10,855 nt of DNA from Clostridiaceae bacterium (GTDB lineage Bacteria; Bacillota; Clostridia; Acetivibrionales; DUMC01). This document shows positions 6,085 to 10,855 of the stretch, piece after piece. The position numbers and the translations under genes are program-made. Within the stretch, counting starts at the first letter, position 1; each line of letters starts with the position of its first letter. The stretch covers positions 1 to 10,855 of the forward strand of contig JAAZDH010000174.1 in the NCBI GenBank assembly GCA_012512865.1, read 5' to 3'. The notes under the pieces were generated by a model. It saw nothing but the letters and a program-made list of their open reading frames with translations. It had not been told where the DNA came from and searched no databases.

Positions 6085-6235
6085 GTTATATTTATTAAAC
6101 TTTAAACTTCTTGATATTGAAAGCAAGCCTTCAACATCTCCGGGGTTGTTTGCAAGGTATTTATTAAACCGGGGTGGGTGAAATACCCGCGAAAAGCGTT
6201 CTAGTAGTTTGCTAAGCAGGTTGTATTTACTAAAC
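6066..6235 (+). repeat. Three diverged copies of the rnfA 3' end
   Basis: Copy 1 (6066-6100) includes the last codons and stop of rnfA. Copy 2 (6142-6169) repeats GGGGTTGTTTGCAA exactly, then lacks about 7 bp before TTTATTAAAC. Copy 3 (6207-6235) matches copy 1 positions 6072-6100 at 24 of 29. Spacing is 76 and 59 bp, or 135 bp over two steps. A small stem, GTGGGT (6174-6179) with ACCCGC (6185-6190, one G-T pair), lies between copies 2 and 3. Confidence 0.78.
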
Positions 6236-6320
6236 AGTGAATTACAAATAAAAAGGATAGTCAGGCACAATAGTGCATTAGTTGCGATAGATAGTTATTA
6301 TTGGAGGTTTAATATTTATT

Positions 6321-7148
6321 ATGTCAGTAGAGATGTTAATACCAATAGCCATAATCGGGGGACTGGGGCTGTTTTTTGGAGTAGGTCTTTCATTTGCATC
6401 GAAAAAATTCGAGGTGCAGGTTGACGAGAGAATAAAGCTTATCAGGGAAACGCTTCCTGGGGCGAATTGTGCAGCCTGTGGTTATACGGGTTGTGATGCA
6501 TTTGCAGAAGCTGTCGCAGAAGGAAAGGCAAAGGCAGATGGATGCCCTGTCGGAGGAGCCGGTGTAGCAAGGGAAATAAGAAAGATAATGGGGACAGGGA
6601 CAGAAGAGGGAGGAAGTCCAGGGGAGAAGGACAGAAAGAAAGAGGAGGAAGGCCAAACTGCAAGGGTTTTGTGTGGAGGCACATACGATACTTGCAAAGC
6701 TAAATATAAATATGAAGGTATAGAAGACTGTGATGCGGCAACAGCCTTATATGGAGGACCGTCCGCATGCAATTACGGCTGCGTGGGACTGGGTACATGC
6801 GTACGTGCATGTCCCTTTGGTGGCATAGTGGTGGAAAACGGGCTCGCAAGGGTGTTGGAATCAAAATGCAAGGGATGCGGCTTGTGCGTGAAAGCCTGCC
6901 CTAAAAATATAATTAAACTCGTTCCGAGATATTCAAAACATACCGTTTTATGCAGCAGCCATGACAGGGGCCTTGTTGTAAGACAACTATGTGACGTGGG
7001 CTGTATAGCTTGCTTGAGATGCGTAAGGATTTGCACGGTGGGCGCAATAAGCATGGATGACCAGCTGGCAGTGGTCAATCCCCAGCTGTGCATGAACTGC
7101 GGCGAATGCGTGAAAGTATGCCCAACATCGACGATAAAGCAGTTATAG
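6321..7148 (+). CDS. rnfB: RnfB, polyferredoxin subunit of the Rnf complex
   Basis: RnfB is the likely entry point for electrons from reduced ferredoxin. The 275-residue chain starts with one membrane anchor (5-24). It is followed by the RnfB Fe-S domain (C50, C53, C58 in GANCAACGYTGCDAF, and C75 in GCPVGG), a charged linker (about 92-113, rich in G, E, K), and the conserved region C118...C137...C150-x3-C154-x5-C160-x3-C164-P. Ferredoxin motifs then follow: C183-x2-C186-x2-C189-x3-C193-P; C224-x3-C228-x2-C231-x2-C234-x3-C238 (no proline after the last Cys); and C257-x2-C260-x2-C263-x3-C267-P. ATG at 6321 follows GGAGGT (6303-6308) by 12 nt, which is rather far. In-frame ATA at 6312 and ATT at 6318 are possible rare starts. 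It is the last gene of the operon. Confidence 0.96.
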   Translation: MSVEMLIPIAIIGGLGLFFGVGLSFASKKFEVQVDERIKLIRETLPGANCAACGYTGCDAFAEAVAEGKAKADGCPVGGAGVAREIRKIMGTGTEEGGSPGEKDRKKEEEGQTARVLCGGTYDTCKAKYKYEGIEDCDAATALYGGPSACNYGCVGLGTCVRACPFGGIVVENGLARVLESKCKGCGLCVKACPKNIIKLVPRYSKHTVLCSSHDRGLVVRQLCDVGCIACLRCVRICTVGAISMDDQLAVVNPQLCMNCGECVKVCPTSTIKQL

Positions 7149-8045
7149 GGTTGTATACGACGTCAGTTATAAAGAGGACTTGGTTTTAGAAAGTTTATTT
7201 TGTGATAAATGAGAAGCCATTTTCAGCAAACTGTTTATATTTTTAAGTTATAAGTTTTTAGCTTTAAGTCTTAAGTCTTAAACTTTAAGCTTTGAGATTT
7301 ATTATTTATAATTTATGATTTAGAATTTAAGTTTTAAGTTTTAAACCGGTACGTTACTTTTATCATAAGAATTTATGGGAATGCTACTTTTCTACTGTAT
7401 TTTATAGCACTATTAAAAAGAGATATTCTGAAGGTTGTACTTTGACTAAAATTTAACATATCATATTTGCTATTTTATTTGTACAGCTGTTATCTATACC
7501 ATCCATGGTACTCATACTCAATTTTATTACCATAATCAAATACCACAAACGAATTGATATATTAAATAAGATGTTATTTATCCTGCATGTTATAATCTGC
7601 CAAAAAATATATAATATTATGAAAAAAGAAGGATTTTCTATAATTATGTAGAATAGTAATCTTAGTTTATTTGTTTGAAATAGATGCTTTTTACAAGATG
7701 TAAAATGAATAAACAATATATTGGCACACTGGTGTTAAGCTACTTTTTTGAGCCTGTTCTTGTAACATTTTGAAGTATGTTGAGATGATTTAGGTTATTT
7801 TGGGGCATCATGGGACGTAAGTAAGGCGTCTATAGAAGTAGAATTTGCAAATAACATAAAATTATAATAGCAAAGGTAACATAGAGTAAATGTTAGAATG
7901 TAGAAATATTAAAAATACAGCTTACTAAGAAGATTGATTTGTTTAAAGGAACAATAGGTAAAGGATAATGGTATGTTAAGAATAATTAATATTTTGTAAT
8001 AAATAGAATTAACTTTATTCTAGTTTGAAATAGGGGAGCATAAGT
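7149..8045. other. Gene-free AT-rich spacer between rnf and cas loci
   Basis: I find no supportable gene on either strand. CAGTTATA, which spans the rnfB stop (7140-7147), recurs at 7164-7171. From about 7239 to 7345 the sequence is low-complexity TTAAGT/TTTAAG, including an imperfect inverted repeat at 7260-7291 that might act as a weak rnf terminator, though no clean stem plus T run is seen. The rest (7350-8045) has no repeat or hairpin I can defend. A cas promoter should lie in the last 150 bp, but I cannot choose one. Confidence 0.5.
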
Positions 8046-8783
8046 ATGAGGATTGTATTTCAATTTGCCTTTAGAGGAAAGCTGGTACTTCCAATAAGCT
8101 ATAATCACATCTTGCAAGGATTTATATATAGTAATATCGCTGATACCAATATAAGGAAATTCATGCATGATAAAGGCTTCGAATTTGAAAAGAGAAGATA
8201 TAAGTTATTTACCTTTTCAAGGTTAATTGGAAATTATAAAATTGATGAAATGAATAAAATTATCAAATACGAATCGCCGGTGAAACTGGAAGTATCTTCC
8301 CATTATGATGATTTTTTTATTGATTTTACTACTTCTCTTATTAAGAACAATCTTATTCTTTATGACCAAGATATATATGTTGAAAATGTTGAAGTCAGAT
8401 TTCCTAATATAAAACCAGAATCAAGAATAAGAATGTTATCTCCGGTAGTAGTCTATTCTACTGATGAAAGCAAAAAAACTCATTATTACTCCCCTGGAGA
8501 AGAAAAATTCTATGAACTTATTAGGGAAAATTTAAGGAAGAAGTTTCAAGCATTTAGCGGCTCAAAAGTCGATAACTTTTGCTTTTCAATAAAAGCATTT
8601 ATTGAAAAGCAAAAACAAGTTATAACAAAGTATAAGGATTTCATAATAGAAGGATGGATGGGAGAGTACCTCATAAAGGGAGATATTGACTTGATTACAT
8701 TTGCTTATAATACCGGAATTGGCGCAAAAAATTCTCAAGGGTTTGGATGTTTTGAACTTATAGATGATACATTTCAGTCATAA
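8046..8783 (+). CDS. cas6: Cas6, CRISPR pre-crRNA endoribonuclease
   Basis: Cas6 cuts the CRISPR precursor RNA within each repeat, leaving an 8-nt 5' handle. For this array that would be AUUGAAAU. The 245-residue length is usual for the type I-B/III family. Evidence: an N-terminal ferredoxin-like strand (RIVFQFAFRGKLVLP), His21 in ISYNHILQGFIYSNI as candidate catalytic base, the MLSPVVVYS motif (130-138), and the C-terminal glycine-rich loop G224-I-G226-A-K-N-S-Q-G232-F-G234 that defines the family. ATG at 8046 follows AGGGGAG (8032-8038) by 7 nt. It is the first cas gene, 23 bp before cas1, presumably one transcript. G+C is far lower than in the rnf genes. Confidence 0.93.
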   Translation: MRIVFQFAFRGKLVLPISYNHILQGFIYSNIADTNIRKFMHDKGFEFEKRRYKLFTFSRLIGNYKIDEMNKIIKYESPVKLEVSSHYDDFFIDFTTSLIKNNLILYDQDIYVENVEVRFPNIKPESRIRMLSPVVVYSTDESKKTHYYSPGEEKFYELIRENLRKKFQAFSGSKVDNFCFSIKAFIEKQKQVITKYKDFIIEGWMGEYLIKGDIDLITFAYNTGIGAKNSQGFGCFELIDDTFQS

Positions 8784-8806
8784 AAGCAGGGGAAGGAAGA
8801 GGAGTG

Positions 8807-9799
8807 ATGAAAAAAAGTGCATATATTTTTAACGATGGAGAATTAAAAAGAAAAGATAATACTGTATTTTTTGAAAATGAGGAAGGCAAAAAATACTTAC
8901 CAATTGAAGACATTAATGAAGTGTATATTTTTGGTGAAGTTACTGTAACAAAGAAGTTTTTAGAATTGGCGACACAAAAGGAAATACTGTTGCATTTTTT
9001 CAATTATCATGAGTACTACACTGGATCATATTATCCGAGAGAGCATTATAATTCAGGATATATGATTTTAAAACAAGCAGAATACTACCTTGATGAAGAG
9101 AAAAGAAGATATATAGCAAATGCGATTATAGATGGCAGTGTTAAAAATATATTGACGGTATTAAAATATTATAACAATCGTGGGAAACCTCTTTCCAATA
9201 TTATACAAAATATTGAAGAGCTTAGATCAAGGCTAAATGACAAAATTGGTATAAACCAGATGATGGCTATTGAAGGCAATATAAGGGACATGTATTATGG
9301 AGGTTTTGACATAATACTGGATGATGCGGACTTCTTATTTGAAAGACGTACAAAACAACCCCCCTTGAATCGTTTAAATGCCTTAATTAGCTTTGGTAAC
9401 AGCTTACTCTACACTATAGTACTAAGTGAAATTTACAAAACGCATCTAGACCCGCGAATTGGATTTTTGCATACAACTAATAACAGGAGATTTACTCTAA
9501 ATTTGGATATAGCTGAAATATTCAAACCCATACTTGTAGATAGAACAATATTTACAGTTGTTGCGAAGAAAATGCTAAATCAAAAACACTTTGAGAAAAA
9601 GGTCGGGGGAATTGTTTTAAATGATGAAGGAAAGAAAATATTTATAAATCAATTAAATGATAAATTAGACAGCACGCTTAATTATAAACCGCTTGGACGG
9701 TCAGTATCGTATAGACGACTAATCAGGCTGGAATTATATAAACTTGAAAAACACTTAATAGGAGAAAAACTGTATGAGCCATATGTTAGCTTATGGTGA
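8807..9799 (+). CDS. cas1: Cas1, CRISPR integrase
   Basis: Cas1 with Cas2 inserts new spacers at the leader end of the array. The product from ATG 8807 has 330 residues, the usual length for the type I-B group, and opens MKKSAYIFNDGELKRKDNT as in that group. The three metal ligands are visible: Glu156 in MAIEGNIRDMYYGGF, His222 in GFLHTTNNRRFTL and Glu237 in LDIAEIFKPILVDR. A GTG at 8804 in the same frame is an alternative start. I prefer 8807 because AAGGA (8793-8797) is then 9 nt upstream. The gene appears intact. It is separated from cas2 by 379 bp, whereas the two are normally adjacent or overlapping. No cas4 lies beside it. Confidence 0.96.
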   Translation: MKKSAYIFNDGELKRKDNTVFFENEEGKKYLPIEDINEVYIFGEVTVTKKFLELATQKEILLHFFNYHEYYTGSYYPREHYNSGYMILKQAEYYLDEEKRRYIANAIIDGSVKNILTVLKYYNNRGKPLSNIIQNIEELRSRLNDKIGINQMMAIEGNIRDMYYGGFDIILDDADFLFERRTKQPPLNRLNALISFGNSLLYTIVLSEIYKTHLDPRIGFLHTTNNRRFTLNLDIAEIFKPILVDRTIFTVVAKKMLNQKHFEKKVGGIVLNDEGKKIFINQLNDKLDSTLNYKPLGRSVSYRRLIRLELYKLEKHLIGEKLYEPYVSLW

Positions 9800-10178
9800 G
9801 GGTTGTGTTTTAGTTAGCAACCAGCATGGCAGCTAAGAATTAAGATAACGGAGTGTTGATTTAAAAATACGAGTTAAAAACAAGGGTTACAAAATTTAAT
9901 GGTATAAATAACAAGTTCGCTAATTGTACATAGTATAAGCAAATTGGCATATGCAAATTGAATTCAGTATCTGCAGTTGAGCCATTTATAATAAGTAATT
10001 AAATGTAAAGTTAATGTAAGGAAGCTTGAATGAATGCACCACGTGTAGTTGGTAATGCCTGGTATTAGCATTAAGTTAATCATAGAGTTATTAAAGGAAA
10101 GAGAGGCATGCCGGTATTGCTATCCCGGTTTTTATATCACCGTTAATTATAAAGTTATTAAAGGAAGGAGGCATTAAA
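9800..10178. other. Gap between cas1 and cas2, no gene seen
   Basis: The stretch is AT-rich with no credible reading frame. GGTTG (9801-9805) and CAACC (9818-9822) could form a short hairpin just after the cas1 stop. The right part (from 10075) is occupied by the duplicated cas2 5' flank. Confidence 0.5.
10075..10174 (+). repeat. Duplication of the cas2 5' flank including its Shine-Dalgarno, period 67 bp
   Basis: Segments 10075-10109 and 10142-10174 share GTTAAT, AGTTATTAAAGGAA and GAGGCAT with a small indel, all displaced by 67 bp (65 by the end). The right copy carries the AGGAAGGAGG that should initiate cas2. The left copy carries a similar purine block and is followed by GGCATG and codons MPVLLSRFLY, faintly like the Cas2 start IFVILVYD, so it may be a decayed copy of the cas2 beginning. 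Confidence 0.78.
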
Positions 10179-10442
10179 ATATTTGTAATATTAGTATATG
10201 ACATAAGCGAAAAAAGGGTGGGGAGAATACTTAAAATATGCAGAAAATACTTGCATTGGGTACAAAATTCGGTTTTTGAAGGAGAAATCAGCGACGCAAA
10301 TCTAAAAAAGCTCAAGTACGAGTTATTGGCAAAAATAGATAAAGATGAGGATTCAGTCATCTTTTATACATTTAGATCTACTAAATACACAAATAGGGAA
10401 ATAATAGGCCTGGAAAAAAACCCTATGGATTTAATGTTATAA
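10179..10442 (+). CDS. cas2: Cas2, adaptation subunit; start codon ATA or none canonical
   Basis: Cas2 dimers bridge Cas1 dimers in the spacer-integration complex. The translated frame gives I/M-FVILVYDISEKRVGR then CRKYLHWVQNSVFEGE and RSTKYTNREIIGLEKN, a typical 87-residue type I-B Cas2 with the strand-end Asp8 in VYD. The first in-frame GTG (10218) would remove FVILVYD, so it is not the functional start. ATA at 10179 lies 7 nt after AGGAGG (10166-10171) and yields exactly the family N-terminus. ATT at 10173 is in frame but only 1 nt from the Shine-Dalgarno. The gene may use a rare ATA start, or an ATG may have mutated. The leader and array follow directly. Confidence 0.9.
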   Translation: MFVILVYDISEKRVGRILKICRKYLHWVQNSVFEGEISDANLKKLKYELLAKIDKDEDSVIFYTFRSTKYTNREIIGLEKNPMDLML

Positions 10443-10648
10443 ATATGCTGGCTCAAGATAGTCTAAATGAACTCGCTTTTATAAATTCGTCGATGTGTAA
10501 TAGTGCAAAAATCCCGGGATATCGACTAAAACAACAAAAAGCTGAAACAGTTTATTACTTAAGGATTACAGGAAAAAGGCAAAACTCTTGTTGAATTTTT
10601 TATAGAAATGTATTAAAATAAAACTGCCTATTTATGAGGATTTCACGT
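10443..10648 (+). promoter_or_regulatory. CRISPR leader with promoter and dyad
   Basis: This AT-rich region precedes the first repeat on the 5' side expected from the repeat orientation (ATTGAAAT end downstream). GTCGAT (10489-10494) and ATCGAC (10521-10526) form an imperfect dyad enclosing AGTGCAAAAATCCCGGGA, resembling leader dyads I associate with clostridial arrays. TTGTTG (10588-10593), a 17-bp spacer and TATTAA (10611-10616) form a plausible promoter that would start transcription shortly before the first repeat. At 10627-10643 CCTATTTATGAGGATTT resembles the repeat core and may be a decayed remnant. Confidence 0.6.
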
Positions 10649-10855
10649 GCATTTACCGTACCTATGAGGAATTGAAATTTGGCGTGGAAGAAGTTGGGAT
10701 AGACGTAGAGCCAGGCATTTACCGTACCTATGAGGAATTGAAATCATCTCTAGAAGAGGGCGCCATACTTTATGGCGGAGGCATTTACCGTACCTATGAG
10801 GAATTGAAATAAAATATACTCAATGATATGCTAGAAAGGGTACCAAGCATTTACC
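10649..10855 (+). CRISPR. CRISPR array, first three repeats and start of the fourth (continues outside window)
   Basis: Identical 30-bp repeats (GCATTTACC...GAATTGAAAT) at 10649-10678, 10715-10744 and 10781-10810, plus the first 9 bases of a fourth at 10847-10855. The three spacers (10679-10714, 10745-10780, 10811-10846) are each exactly 36 bp and unrelated. Flanking bases vary on both sides, fixing the repeat limits. The 3' ATTGAAAT end fits a Cas6-generated 8-nt handle. The core TACCTATGAGGAATTGAAA resembles clostridial type I-B repeats, but the GCATTT start differs from the common GTTT. The repeats are undecayed, so the leader end is probably still active. Confidence 0.98.

Noticed and set aside
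7260..7291. Intrinsic terminator for the rnf operon
   Set aside because: The stem is imperfect, AT-only and has no following T run. It is noted within the spacer entry only.
7453..7716. 87-codon minus-strand frame between rnfB and cas6
   Set aside because: The composition is what AT-rich noncoding DNA gives (I, F, N, L). I see no Shine-Dalgarno sequence and no motif.
10218..10442. GTG 10218 as the cas2 start
   Set aside because: It would remove FVILVYD including the conserved Asp, and the strong AGGAGG lies far upstream at 10166.

Overview
The window looks like chromosomal DNA from an anaerobic low-GC Firmicute of the class Clostridia. The reasons are the gene order rnfC-D-G-E-A-B, purine-rich Shine-Dalgarno sequences, TTG and possibly ATA starts, and a CRISPR repeat with the TACCTATGAGGAATTGAAA-type 3' half common in clostridial type I-B systems. 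The species cannot be named from the sequence.

Layout. (1) 2-274: 3' end of homoserine dehydrogenase (ACT domain). (2) 275-1572: a long gene-free stretch holding degenerate copies of the hom 3' end, an orphan family of about 30-bp repeats at a 67-bp period (538-769), AT-rich filler, a good sigma-A-like promoter with a dyad in its spacer (1283-1311), and a purine-rich leader with 20-22 bp tandem repeats. (3) 1573-7148: a complete six-gene rnf operon encoding the membrane-bound ferredoxin:NAD+ oxidoreductase, which couples electron transfer to Na+ or H+ export. RnfC carries the NADH/FMN and Fe-S module, RnfD and RnfG have covalent-FMN motifs, RnfA and RnfE form the membrane core with an intramembrane cluster, and RnfB is the ferredoxin-facing polyferredoxin. 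(4) 7149-8045: gene-free, AT-rich. (5) 8046-10855: an AT-rich CRISPR locus with cas6, cas1, cas2, a leader and the start of an array (30-bp repeats, 36-bp spacers). No effector genes and no cas4 lie in the window.

Two patterns deserve most attention. First, four gene-boundary or intergenic sites (hom 3' end, 538-769, rnfE 3' end, cas2 5' flank) carry diverged direct repeats of about 30 bp at a 64-68 bp period. The rnfA 3' end shows a less regular version. This is nearly the geometry of the CRISPR array itself (66 bp), so ectopic Cas1-Cas2 integration is a testable explanation, although ordinary tandem duplication is not excluded. Second, RnfD carries five tandem 10-residue repeats of its own flavinylation-site motif, four of which keep the D-x-V-S-x-A-T pattern.

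In addition, rnfE and cas2 both lack an ATG/GTG/TTG at the position their families require. Each has an ATA 7 nt after a Shine-Dalgarno sequence. Base composition drops sharply from the rnf operon to the cas locus (sample lines about 53% and 27% G+C), consistent with separate origins.
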